Assembly: GCA_035476635.1 (NCBI GenBank)
Contig: DATILI010000180.1
Location: forward strand, 4,345 to 68,344
Direction: 5' to 3'
Source of the DNA: DATILI01 sp035476635
GTDB taxonomy: Bacteria > Pseudomonadota > Gammaproteobacteria > Burkholderiales > Burkholderiaceae_C
DNA length: 64,000 bases
The notes below the pieces were generated by a model. That model saw only the letters and a program-made list of their open reading frames with translations. It made no database searches and was not told where the DNA came from. A program made the position numbers and the translations under genes. Below, piece after piece: positions 24,722-33,168 of the stretch (positions within the stretch are counted from its first letter, which is position 1; every line of letters starts with the position of its first letter).

Positions 24722-25674
24722 AGGTCAAGTTCTGGGGAACGCGCGGATCCATTCCGGTGTCGCTGACCACACAGGACGTGCGCAACAAGCTGCGTGCCGC
24801 GCTCGAAGGCGCCCGCGGCCGCAGCCTGGAAAGCCCTGCGCAGATCGACGCCTACATCGACGACCTGGGCTTTGATATCAGCGGCACCTTCGGCGGCCAT
24901 TCCAGCTGCGTGCAGATCGACGGCGGCGGCGCCGAGCACATCATCCTGGACCTGGGCAGCGGGGTGCGGCCGCTCGGCGAATCGATGCTGCGACGCTTCG
25001 GGCCGGCAGAACCGCAGACCTACCATGTGTTCATGTCCCACTTCCACTGGGACCACATCATGGGCTTTCCATTCTTTACGCCGGTCTACATTCCGGGCAA
25101 CCGCATCGTCATTCATACCTGCCATCCAGGCGCCGAAGCAGCCATGCGCCGGCAACAGGACGCACCCTCGTTTCCCGTGCTGTTCGACCAGCTCGCCGCC
25201 ACCATCGAGTTCGATGTGATGCAGCCGGACACGACCTACTCCATTGCCGGCATGGCCGTGCGCGCGCATCTGCAGCACCATGCGGGCGATTCGTACGGCT
25301 GGCGCTTCGACCAGGGCGGAGTCGGCGTGGTGTACACCACCGACTCGGAACATCTGGTCGACGATGAGGCGCAGCGCGAAGGCTTCGTCGATTTTTTCTC
25401 GGGCGCTGACACGGTCATCTTCGACGCCATGTATTCGCTGGCCGATGCCATCTCCGTCAAGGCCGACTGGGGCCACTCGAGCAACATCATGGGCGTGGAA
25501 CTGTGCCAGGCCGCCGGCGTGCGGCAACTGGTGATGTTCCACCACGAGCCCGCCTATGACGACGCGCGCATCGCCCGCGTGCTCGATGAAACGCGGCGCT
25601 TCGAGGAGATCACGCGCGAGGGCCGTGTGCTGCAGGTGTTGTCGGCTTGGGACGGCCTGGAGCTGACCCTGTGA
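24718..25674 (+). CDS. Metallo-beta-lactamase-fold hydrolase
   Basis: A 318-residue cytoplasmic metal-dependent hydrolase of the MBL superfamily. The N-terminus MKVKFWGTRGSIPVSLT is typical of the subgroup. The metal site is complete: SHFHWDH (HxHxDH), His in LQHHAGDSYGW, Asp in YTTDSEH, and His in MFHHEPAYDD. A long insertion (about residues 20-55) precedes GGHSSCVQI. The substrate is unknown. Proteins of this type, related to cyclic-nucleotide phosphodiesterase-like MBLs, are often coupled to signalling genes. It is embedded between the STAS and CHASE2-phosphatase genes. Confidence 0.85.
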   Translation: MKVKFWGTRGSIPVSLTTQDVRNKLRAALEGARGRSLESPAQIDAYIDDLGFDISGTFGGHSSCVQIDGGGAEHIILDLGSGVRPLGESMLRRFGPAEPQTYHVFMSHFHWDHIMGFPFFTPVYIPGNRIVIHTCHPGAEAAMRRQQDAPSFPVLFDQLAATIEFDVMQPDTTYSIAGMAVRAHLQHHAGDSYGWRFDQGGVGVVYTTDSEHLVDDEAQREGFVDFFSGADTVIFDAMYSLADAISVKADWGHSSNIMGVELCQAAGVRQLVMFHHEPAYDDARIARVLDETRRFEEITREGRVLQVLSAWDGLELTL

Positions 25675-25681
25675 TCGCGGA

Positions 25682-27919
25682 ATGACCCGACTCTGGGCCC
25701 TGCTCCAAGACGCCTTTTTGTTCTGGCGGGGGCGGGTAGCGGCGCTGCTGCTGCTGTTGTGCGTCGCGGTGGCGCTCTGGGCGAGCGACCCGGAGTTCGC
25801 GCACCTTCGCCCGGGCAGCGCGGCCGGCCCGGCGGTGCCGATGGTGTCCGTACCATTTGCCTCCGTGCGCCAGTGGCTTTTCGACAGCTACCAGCGGGTG
25901 TTCCCGCGCGAGCGCCGCCAGCAACCGGTGGTGGTCGTCGAAATCGATGAGAAGAGCCTTGAAGCGCAAGGCCAATGGCCCTGGCCGCGCAACCGGCTGG
26001 CGCAACTGGTGGACGCCATCGCGGCCCGGCAGCCTGCGGCCATCGGGCTGGACATCTACATGCCCGAGCCCGACGAAACCTCGCCCGACCGTGTCGCTCG
26101 CAATCTCGCACCGGGCCGCCCCGCGCAGCTGAACGCGCTGGCCGAGGCGCTCAAGCACCTGCCCAGCCATGACTACACGCTGGCGCAGTCTCTTGCGTCG
26201 GCACCCACGGTGCTGGGCGTGGCGGGCTTCGACTACCAGGCGCAGACCAGCAGCGAGGGCGTGGCGAGCGTCCCCCTGCGCGTGCAGGGCGGCGACCCGC
26301 GGCCCTGGCTGCGCCGCTATCCGCGCGTGCTGGCAAGCCTGCCCGAGCTGCAGCGCGCGGCGCGCGGCAAGGCCGTTCTGTCGGTATCCGGCGAAGATCC
26401 GGTCATCCGCCGTGTGCTGCTGGTGGCCGCGGTGGCCGAACTTGTGATGCCTTCGCTGGCCATGGAAATGCTGCGCGTGGCGTCCGCCAACCCCACGGTG
26501 GACCTGACCGTAGGGCCGCGTGGCATCGAGAGTCTGGGCGTCGGCGACTTTTCGGTAGCAACGCAAAGCACGGGCGACGTGTGGCTGCACTACGCACGCT
26601 ATGCCGACGGATTCACACGCCGCATTTCCGCGGCGGACGTGCTGGCGGGCAAGGTACCCGATGGTCTGTTGACGCAGAAGCTGGTGCTGGTCGGGCTCAC
26701 TGGCTCCGGCTTGAGCGACAGGCGGGTCACGGCCCTGCGCGAACTGGTGCCGGGAGTCGAAATCCAGGCGCAGGTGCTGGAGAGTTTCTTCGAAGGCCGC
26801 TTCCTGCTGAGACCCTGGTGGATGAAAGGTGCGGAGCTGGCCCTGCTGCTTTGCATCGGCGCGCTGATGATCTGGCTCGTGCCGCAGGCGCGGCGGCGCT
26901 TCGCCGGAGAGGACAGCGGCGAGCGGCGGCGCTGGGGCTGGGTGGTGATGGGGCTGTCGGCGTTGCTGCTGGCCTGCGGCTATGCCCTGTTTCGCGTGCA
27001 GGGTTGGTTATTCGATGCGGCGTCGCTTGTCGCCGGCCTGACCTGCCTGGCGGCCTGCCTGGCGTCAAGCTCCATTCTGGAGATCGAGCGAGACAACCTG
27101 CGCCTGGGTCGCGAGCGCGAGCGCTTGCGCGAGCAGGCCGCGCGCGTGGCCGGCGAGCTGGAGGCTGCACGGCGCATTCAGCTCGGTTCATTGCCCGACG
27201 CAAAAAAAGCCTTTCCCGGCGAGCAGCGGTTTCAGATCGCCACGCTGATGCAGCCGGCGCGCGAAGTGGGCGGCGACCTGTACGACTTCTTCCTGATCGA
27301 CCAGCGCCGCCTGTGCTTCTTTGTCGGCGACGTGTCCGGCAAGGGCCTGCCGGCCAGCCTTTTCATGACCGTCACCAAGACGCTGACCCGAAGCATCGCG
27401 ATGCACATGGCCGGCGGCCCGGAGTTGGTGGTGGCCGCGGCCAGCCACGACTTGTCGCGCGAAAACAGCGAGATGCTGTTTGTCACGCTGCTGCTGGGCG
27501 TGCTGGATCTTGAGACCGGCGAGTTGGAGCTGGTCAACGCCGGGCACGAAGCGCCATGGTGCATCAGGACCGGGGGTCGGGTCGAGCAATGGCCTGCGCC
27601 GCCCGAGGCAGGCGGCCCCCCGCTTTGCGTGATCGACGGCTTTGCCTACAAATCGCACCGCGCGCGGCTTGGCGCAGGCGACACCGTGTGCTTCATCACC
27701 GATGGCATCTCCGAGGCGATGGACAGCGCCGGCGCCTTCTATGGCAATGCGCGGCTGCGTGCCGTACTGGCCAGTCTGCCGCAGGGAGAAACGGTAGACG
27801 GGATCACTGAGCGCATTCGCGACGATGTGGCAGGCTTCGTTGGCCAGGCCGAGCCTTCCGACGATGTCGCGCTGGTGGTTCTGCGCTGGGGCAACGCAGG
27901 CCAGGGGCCAGCTAGCTAG
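25682..27919 (+). CDS. CHASE2-domain membrane PP2C (SpoIIE-type) phosphatase
   Basis: A 745-residue sensor phosphatase. TM1 is at about residues 18-37, a periplasmic CHASE2 domain at about 55-365 (VVVVEIDEKSLEAQGQWPWP is its hallmark), then three TM helices between about 382 and 465. A short coiled coil (LRLGRERERLREQAARVAGE) leads to a PP2C-type phosphatase at about 500-740. This has EVGGDLYDFF, GDVSGKGLPASLF, VNAGHEAPWCI and CFITDGISEAMD, which hold the metal-binding Asp residues. The likely role is to dephosphorylate the STAS protein at 24374 in response to an extracellular signal. It lies 7 nt after the MBL gene. Confidence 0.92.
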   Translation: MTRLWALLQDAFLFWRGRVAALLLLLCVAVALWASDPEFAHLRPGSAAGPAVPMVSVPFASVRQWLFDSYQRVFPRERRQQPVVVVEIDEKSLEAQGQWPWPRNRLAQLVDAIAARQPAAIGLDIYMPEPDETSPDRVARNLAPGRPAQLNALAEALKHLPSHDYTLAQSLASAPTVLGVAGFDYQAQTSSEGVASVPLRVQGGDPRPWLRRYPRVLASLPELQRAARGKAVLSVSGEDPVIRRVLLVAAVAELVMPSLAMEMLRVASANPTVDLTVGPRGIESLGVGDFSVATQSTGDVWLHYARYADGFTRRISAADVLAGKVPDGLLTQKLVLVGLTGSGLSDRRVTALRELVPGVEIQAQVLESFFEGRFLLRPWWMKGAELALLLCIGALMIWLVPQARRRFAGEDSGERRRWGWVVMGLSALLLACGYALFRVQGWLFDAASLVAGLTCLAACLASSSILEIERDNLRLGRERERLREQAARVAGELEAARRIQLGSLPDAKKAFPGEQRFQIATLMQPAREVGGDLYDFFLIDQRRLCFFVGDVSGKGLPASLFMTVTKTLTRSIAMHMAGGPELVVAAASHDLSRENSEMLFVTLLLGVLDLETGELELVNAGHEAPWCIRTGGRVEQWPAPPEAGGPPLCVIDGFAYKSHRARLGAGDTVCFITDGISEAMDSAGAFYGNARLRAVLASLPQGETVDGITERIRDDVAGFVGQAEPSDDVALVVLRWGNAGQGPAS

Positions 27920-28525
27920 CTAGCGCACGCTGATTTCGACCCGGCGATTCTTCTCTTCGGGCACTTCATCGGCCGTCGATACCAAGGGCTCGCGCTCACC
28001 ACGGCCGGCGACATCCATGGACGTGGCCTGAATCCCCACCTCGACCAGCAGGTCGCGCAGGGTTTGCGCGCGCTGGCGTGAAAGCGCGTCGTTGAATTCG
28101 ACAGTGCCGACCCGGTCGGTGTGGCCGATCACCGTGATCTCAGGCGCCGGATGCGCGGCCAAAAAGGCCTTCAGCTCTTCCAGCACCGGCCGCGAGCCGG
28201 CAACGAAATCCGTGGCCGAGCCCGATTCGAAATGAACCACGAACGACCGGGGGCGTGGCGGCAGGGCCTGCAGGCTGGCAGCGTAGCGCTCACGCAACGC
28301 TGCCTGTGCGTCGTCCTGGTTGGTGATGGCGCCGCGCTTGTCGATCAGGATGGTGGCATAGGGCGTGTTGAGCAGGCGCTCCTCGCGCGCGGTCTTGACC
28401 ACCACCGCGCCGGTCTTGCCGTCGGCGTCGGGCAAAAGCACCACGCGTTCCTGGCCCGTGGTCGCGTTGTTTTGCGCGATGATGAAGGCCAGCAGCGCGG
28501 CCAGCGGCAGGACGGCTAAATCCAC
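27920..28525 (-). CDS. OmpA-family protein
   Basis: A 201-residue envelope protein. An N-terminal hydrophobic stretch (LAVLPLAALLAFIIAQ) probably anchors it or is a signal sequence. An OmpA-like peptidoglycan-binding domain occupies about residues 95-200, with ITVIGHTDRVGTVEFNDALS and RRVEISVR. It begins at GTG 28525, one base after the TGA of the FecR gene, so translation is coupled. A longer frame overlapping FecR is rejected. It may link the envelope to the CHASE2 phosphatase system. Its stop codon directly abuts that of the phosphatase. Confidence 0.82.
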   Translation of the reverse strand: MDLAVLPLAALLAFIIAQNNATTGQERVVLLPDADGKTGAVVVKTAREERLLNTPYATILIDKRGAITNQDDAQAALRERYAASLQALPPRPRSFVVHFESGSATDFVAGSRPVLEELKAFLAAHPAPEITVIGHTDRVGTVEFNDALSRQRAQTLRDLLVEVGIQATSMDVAGRGEREPLVSTADEVPEEKNRRVEISVR

Positions 28526-28526
28526 C

Positions 28527-28979
28527 TCAGTTCGCTCCGGCGCCGGCGTCGATGATGAACTCGGTGCCGCGCACGCCCAGCGTTGCCGCCGGCGTGGTGA
28601 AGCGCACATTCTCGGGCGACGTCTTGGCGATCTTGCCCGAGACCACCGAGAGCGTGCCGCGCTTCACGGCCGCGTCTATCGTTCCGGCGTGGGTGGTGCT
28701 GTCGAAGCTGAACTTATTGATGTCGACCATGGAATTCGGGCCCGCAGAGAGCAGGGTCAGGTCTCTGAGGGTGATGCCGACCGAGCCGTCGGCACCGGTC
28801 AGGATGCGGTCGTTGGCGTACACCTTGGTACCTACGGTAGCCGGCAGTTTCTGGCCGGCGCGCTGCAGGAAGGCACTGCCTTTGCTCACCTTCACGACCC
28901 CGGCTTCGTCGGCGGCCTGCACCGATGTTGCGAGCAACGCAAAGCCGAGCGCCATGCACAGTAAAAGTCGCTTGCGCAT
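28527..28979 (-). CDS. FecR-domain periplasmic protein
   Basis: A 150-residue exported protein. The signal peptide is at residues 1-22 (MRKRLLLCMALGFALLATSVQA). A FecR-like domain follows, with ANDRILTGADGSVGITLRDL and RFTTPAATLGVRGTEFIIDA, the conserved core of stand-alone FecR proteins. These occur next to CHASE2 and OmpA genes in many Proteobacteria and are thought to take part in envelope sensing. Exact roles are unproved. It is the first gene of a two-gene minus-strand operon and is divergent from the RsbW-like gene at 29020. Confidence 0.88.
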   Translation of the reverse strand: MRKRLLLCMALGFALLATSVQAADEAGVVKVSKGSAFLQRAGQKLPATVGTKVYANDRILTGADGSVGITLRDLTLLSAGPNSMVDINKFSFDSTTHAGTIDAAVKRGTLSVVSGKIAKTSPENVRFTTPAATLGVRGTEFIIDAGAGAN

Positions 28980-29019
28980 TTGATTGACTCCTCGATGGCT
29001 GTTCTAATCGGATACTGAG

Positions 29020-29454
29020 ATGGCCGGCGAACCACTATACCGTTTTCCCGCGCAAATGGATGCGCTGCAGGAGGTGCTCACGCAGTTGGAGCACCTGGCC
29101 GGCAGCTTTGACTCCGCCACAGTGCTGCGTGCGCAGACGGTGGTCGAGGAGCTGTTCGTCAATAGCGTCACGCATGGCGGGCGCGAGAACGGCGCCGGCG
29201 TCGTGGTGGCATTTTCGGTCGCTGCCTGCGACGGCGAATTGCGCCTGCACTATGAAGACCAGTTCGCCCAGTTCGACCCGTTTCAAAACCTCGAAGCGAT
29301 AGAGCAGAAAGCCCGGCAGCCGGTGGAGCGCCGCGCGGTCGGCGGCCTCGGCCGCCTGCTGGCTGGCCGCCTGGCCGACGAGGTGCGCTATGCGCGCCAG
29401 CGCGGGCGCAATTGCATCGACCTGCGCTTTATTCCGCGCCTGCCGCGGACTTGA
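29020..29454 (+). CDS. RsbW-like ATP-binding anti-sigma/switch kinase
   Basis: A 144-residue single GHKL ATPase domain. The N-box is TVVEELFVNSVTHGG (Glu, Asn and His as in SpoIIAB/RsbW). HYEDQFAQFDPF contains the Asp of the D-box, and AVGGLGRLLAGRLADEVRYA is the glycine-rich lid. Such proteins bind and phosphorylate STAS antagonists and sequester a sigma factor or other target. The STAS partner and the phosphatase are encoded at 24374 and 25682. No sigma factor gene is seen in the window. Confidence 0.87.
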   Translation: MAGEPLYRFPAQMDALQEVLTQLEHLAGSFDSATVLRAQTVVEELFVNSVTHGGRENGAGVVVAFSVAACDGELRLHYEDQFAQFDPFQNLEAIEQKARQPVERRAVGGLGRLLAGRLADEVRYARQRGRNCIDLRFIPRLPRT

Positions 29455-29457
29455 AGC

Positions 29458-30756
29458 TCAACGCGCCTTGCCTTGCGCAAGGTCCATCACCAGTCGCGTA
29501 GCAAGGTACAGGCGCGGCTGGATGGAATCGGTCAGCACATACTCGGCGTTGCTCGAATGCGCACCGAAGCCTTGCAGGCCGAAGCGCTCGATTACAGGTG
29601 CCTTGGTCTCGAGTGCCGCAAAGGCCGCGTCGGTGCCGCCGCCTTCGGGCTCCGGGTCGACCACCAGCGCCTTGCCGATTTCCTTGTAGATGCCCTGCGC
29701 GTGCGCGGCCAGCGTGCGCGAGGCCGTAGTGGCTTCCAGCGGCGGACGGCGGTTCTCGATCTGTACGCTGACCTCGGACTCGGGCAGCAGCTTGTTCTTG
29801 ATGCGTTCGTTCAACGTGGCTTCCAGGCCCGTCAGGTCGCTGACCTTGAGCAGCCGGATATCGGCCCAGGCCTGGGCACCCGGCGGAATCATGTTGCGCA
29901 CCACGCCGGCCTTGGCCACGGTCCAGTTCACTTTCAGGCCGCGTTGCGGGGCCGACAGGTCGCGCAATTGCAGCAACTGGTGCGAGAGTTCGTACAGCGA
30001 GTTCACGCCGCGTTCGGGCGCACTGCCCGCGTGCGAGGCGCGGCCGCGCACATTGAGCGTGGCCAGCGCGATGCCCGAGGTGGCCAGCGAGAGTTTGTCG
30101 GACTCCACGCGCGAGGCCTCGAACGACATCACCGCATCGTGCTCGGCGCCCAGGCGCGCAATCAGCTTGCGCGAGCCGGGCGAGCTGATTTCTTCATCGC
30201 CATTGATCAACACGGTCAGCGTGCCGTAGTCGCGCACCTTGAGCGCCTGCAGCATGGCGACGGTGTGCAGGATCACGGCCACGCCCTGCTTGTCGTCGGC
30301 AATGCCCAGGCCATAGGCTTTGTTGCCCTCGACGCGCCAGGGCTGCTGCGCCAGCATGCCGGCCGGGTAGACCGTGTCCATGTGGGCCAGCAGCATGATG
30401 CGCCGCGTGCCGGTGCCCTTGAAGGTGACCTTGAGCGCGCGGCCGATCTTCTCGGGCGTGTCTTCCATCTTGTAGGTGTCGGCCGCGCTGGGCTCGATCA
30501 GTTCGACCTGGCCGCCCAATGCCTTGAAGCGCTCGCCCAGCAAGGTGGAGAGCTGGTGAAGTCCGGCCTCGTTGGTGCTGCCGGTCTCGATCTCGACAAT
30601 GGTCTTCAGCGTTTCCAGCAGCTTGGGCTTCTCGCTCGCGGCCAGTTCCCAGACCGGGGCCACTGGTTGGGCTGCGGCAAGCGAGGCAAAGGCCAGTGCG
30701 GCGGCGCCGGCCAGCATGCGCAGGCCACGGAGGTGGAAAAAGGGTAGATTATTCAT
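29458..30756 (-). CDS. M20-family zinc carboxypeptidase (glutamate carboxypeptidase-like), exported
   Basis: A 432-residue zinc metallopeptidase resembling carboxypeptidase G2 (CPG2). The signal peptide ends near residue 29 (ALAFASLAAA). Zinc ligands and catalytic residues are visible in LLAHMDTVYPAG, YGLGIADDKQGVAV, INGDEEISSPGSRKLI, DPEPEGGGTDAAF and GFGAHSSNAEYV. A dimerisation/lid domain is inserted. CPG2-type enzymes release C-terminal glutamate from folates or dipeptides. It overlaps the upstream LysR gene by four nt, so both are expressed together. Confidence 0.9.
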   Translation of the reverse strand: MNNLPFFHLRGLRMLAGAAALAFASLAAAQPVAPVWELAASEKPKLLETLKTIVEIETGSTNEAGLHQLSTLLGERFKALGGQVELIEPSAADTYKMEDTPEKIGRALKVTFKGTGTRRIMLLAHMDTVYPAGMLAQQPWRVEGNKAYGLGIADDKQGVAVILHTVAMLQALKVRDYGTLTVLINGDEEISSPGSRKLIARLGAEHDAVMSFEASRVESDKLSLATSGIALATLNVRGRASHAGSAPERGVNSLYELSHQLLQLRDLSAPQRGLKVNWTVAKAGVVRNMIPPGAQAWADIRLLKVSDLTGLEATLNERIKNKLLPESEVSVQIENRRPPLEATTASRTLAAHAQGIYKEIGKALVVDPEPEGGGTDAAFAALETKAPVIERFGLQGFGAHSSNAEYVLTDSIQPRLYLATRLVMDLAQGKAR

Positions 30757-31661
30757 GGCGCCAGTCTACCGCTGGGCGTCGCTTGCGACGCCACCCACTG
30801 GGTGAAGGCGGCGACGATCGGGTCCTTGCTCTTGTGTTCCGGCACGAAGACGGCATAGGTCTGGCTGGCGGCCAGCACGTGCGGATGCGCGAGCACGAGT
30901 TCGCCGCCGCGCAATTCGCGCTCGACGTAAAAGCGTGGCACCAGGCCGATGCCGGCGCCGCCGCGCACGGCCTCCACCAGCATCGAGAACAGGTCAAAGC
31001 GGTGCCCGGCCAGCGGCTTGGGCGGCGCACGCGCGACGCTGGCCTGCTCGAACCAGTCCTGCCAGGCCGTAAGCCGTGAAGTCAAGTGCAGCAGCGGTAC
31101 CGAGCGGAAGTCGCCGCTTTTGATGCGCCGCGAAAAGCCGGTGCCGGGTGCGCAAACGGCCACGCATTCTTCCTGCATCAGCGGCTGCATCCGGGCGCCG
31201 GGCCAGACGGCGTTGCTGTAGTGGATGGCCGCGTCATAGTGCGGGTCGGCCATGTAGAGGTTGTTGGGAAACACCTTGACATGCAGGTTGATCCGCGGAT
31301 GCAGGGCGAGGAAGTCCGCGAGGCGTGGCATCAGCCAGCGCTCGGCGAAGACCGGCACCGCGCCGATCAGCAGCGAGGATTCGTCTTCGCGGCGCGCCAT
31401 GAGTTCCAGCGCGTGGCTCTCCAGGCGCAGCAGGTCGTCGTCCACTTTTTCCCGGTAGTAGCGGCCCGCCTCGGTCAGCGCGATGCCGCGCGGCGAGCGC
31501 TGGAACAGCTTCACGCCCAGCTGGTCTTCCAGCTTGCGCAACTGCTGGCTGAGCGCGCTGTGCGTGAGGCACAGCTCTTCCGCGGCCAGGCTCACGCTCT
31601 GGTGCCGCGCGACGGCGCTGAAAACCTGCAGGCTGCGGGTCGAGGGGAGCTGGCGGGACAT
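30753..31661 (-). CDS. LysR-family regulator (GcvA-like)
   Basis: A 302-residue LysR-type regulator. The N-terminal HTH is at about residues 5-64 (STRSLQVFSAVARHQSVSLA, THSALSQQLRKLEDQLGVKL). A type-2 periplasmic-binding-like effector domain follows. The N-terminal pattern LPSTRSLQVF resembles the GcvA subgroup. The ATG at 31661 is chosen; an upstream frame of 32 residues lacks similarity. It is translationally coupled to the downstream M20 peptidase gene and divergent from a second M20 gene, so it probably regulates both. Confidence 0.9.
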   Translation of the reverse strand: MSRQLPSTRSLQVFSAVARHQSVSLAAEELCLTHSALSQQLRKLEDQLGVKLFQRSPRGIALTEAGRYYREKVDDDLLRLESHALELMARREDESSLLIGAVPVFAERWLMPRLADFLALHPRINLHVKVFPNNLYMADPHYDAAIHYSNAVWPGARMQPLMQEECVAVCAPGTGFSRRIKSGDFRSVPLLHLTSRLTAWQDWFEQASVARAPPKPLAGHRFDLFSMLVEAVRGGAGIGLVPRFYVERELRGGELVLAHPHVLAASQTYAVFVPEHKSKDPIVAAFTQWVASQATPSGRLAP

Positions 31662-31773
31662 GCTGCGTGCGCGGGGCGTTGTTAGAAAAACTGGGTCGGT
31701 TGCCAGAATATCAGCGTGCGGTCGGCGGCGAGGCTTGCAAGAATCACCGGTCCCCACTCAAGAGTCCGTCCTC

Positions 31774-33165
31774 ATGCATCCTGTCGCCTGCAAATCCCCT
31801 GCGTTGATCCCTTCAGCATTCTCCTTCACCCGTGTTGCGCGACCGCTGCGCCTTGCCGCCGTTGCCCTTGCCGCGGCCTTGGCCGCAGGTGGCGCCGGCG
31901 CGCAGATGTTCAAGGCCGGGCCGGTCGCGCCCGCGGTCGACCAGGCCGTGGCCAAGCTGCTTGCGGCAGCACCGGTCAAGCGCGTGATGGAGGACCTCAA
32001 GGCCGACCATGAGCGCTCGCTGGTGGACCTCAAGCTGCTGACCGAGATTCCGGCGCCGCCGTTCAAGGAGAAGGCCCGCGCCGAGGCTTTTCTCGCCCGC
32101 ATGAAGGCACTGGGCCTGCCGGATGCCACGATCGATGCCGAAGGCAACGTGATCGGCATCCGCAAGGGCACGGGCAAAGGACCCAAGCTGCTGATCTCGG
32201 CGCACCTGGACACGGTGTTCCCCGAAGGCACCGACGTTGGCATCAAGGTGCGCGACGGCAAGTGGTACGCGCCGGGCATTTCCGACGACACGCGCGGGCT
32301 GGCGGTGCTGCTGTCCTGGCTCAAGGTGCTCAACGACAACCAGCTGGCGACCGTGGCTGACCTGGTGTTCGTCGGCAATGTCGGTGAGGAGGAGCTGGGC
32401 GACTTGCGCGGCATCAAGGCGCTGTTTCGCGACCACCCCGACATCGACGGCATGGTCGGCCTGGAACCCGGCCTGGGCAACACCATCACCACGCAGGGGG
32501 TGGGCAGCCACCGCTACGAGGTGAGCTTCCAGGGCCCGGGCGGGCACAGCTTCGTGGCGTTTGGCCTGGTGCCCAGCGCCATCCATGCGATGGGCCGCGC
32601 CATCGCCAGGATCGGCGATATCCGCCCGTCCGCCAATCCCAAGACCACGTTCACCGTGGGTACCGTCGGCGGGGGGACCTCGGTCAACACCATTGCGCCC
32701 GATGCGCGCATGGCCATCGACATCCGCTCCAACGGCATGTCGCAGCTGCTGGAGACGGAAAAACAGATCATGGCTGCGATCGCGCAAGGCGTCGCCGACG
32801 AGAACAAGCGCTGGGATACCGACAAGATCAGCTTCAGCACCAAACTGATTGGCGACCGCCCGGCCGGCATGACCGCGCCCGACGCGTTGATCGTGCAGGT
32901 CGCCGTGCGCGCCACCACCGGCTTGGGCAAGTCCACGCCGAGCCTGATCAGCAACAGCACCGACGCCAACATGGCGATGGCGCTGGGCATTCCTGCCGTC
33001 ATCATGGGCAACGGCGGCGAGGCGGGCGGCTGGCACACGCGCAACGAGTGGTTCGACCCGCGCAACGCCTGGGAGGGTGCCCAGATTTCGCTGGCCGCCG
33101 TGCTGGCGCTGGCCGGCGTCAAGGACGTGAGCGAACCGCTGCTGGAGAAGCGGCCGCGCAAGTGA
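31774..33165 (+). CDS. M20-family metallopeptidase, exported
   Basis: A 463-residue zinc peptidase distinct from the one at 29458. The signal peptide spans about residues 1-42 (RLAAVALAAALAAGGAGAQ). The metal site shows in ISAHLDTVFPEG, APGISDDTRGLAV, NVGEEELGDLRG, GLEPGLGN and AGGWHTRNEWFD. The last region resembles peptidase T-like/tripeptidase members. The substrate is unknown. ATG 31774 gives a normal signal peptide. It is separated from the divergent LysR gene by 112 nt and followed by a convergent Bug protein. Confidence 0.88.
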   Translation: MHPVACKSPALIPSAFSFTRVARPLRLAAVALAAALAAGGAGAQMFKAGPVAPAVDQAVAKLLAAAPVKRVMEDLKADHERSLVDLKLLTEIPAPPFKEKARAEAFLARMKALGLPDATIDAEGNVIGIRKGTGKGPKLLISAHLDTVFPEGTDVGIKVRDGKWYAPGISDDTRGLAVLLSWLKVLNDNQLATVADLVFVGNVGEEELGDLRGIKALFRDHPDIDGMVGLEPGLGNTITTQGVGSHRYEVSFQGPGGHSFVAFGLVPSAIHAMGRAIARIGDIRPSANPKTTFTVGTVGGGTSVNTIAPDARMAIDIRSNGMSQLLETEKQIMAAIAQGVADENKRWDTDKISFSTKLIGDRPAGMTAPDALIVQVAVRATTGLGKSTPSLISNSTDANMAMALGIPAVIMGNGGEAGGWHTRNEWFDPRNAWEGAQISLAAVLALAGVKDVSEPLLEKRPRK

Positions 33166-33168
33166 CGG

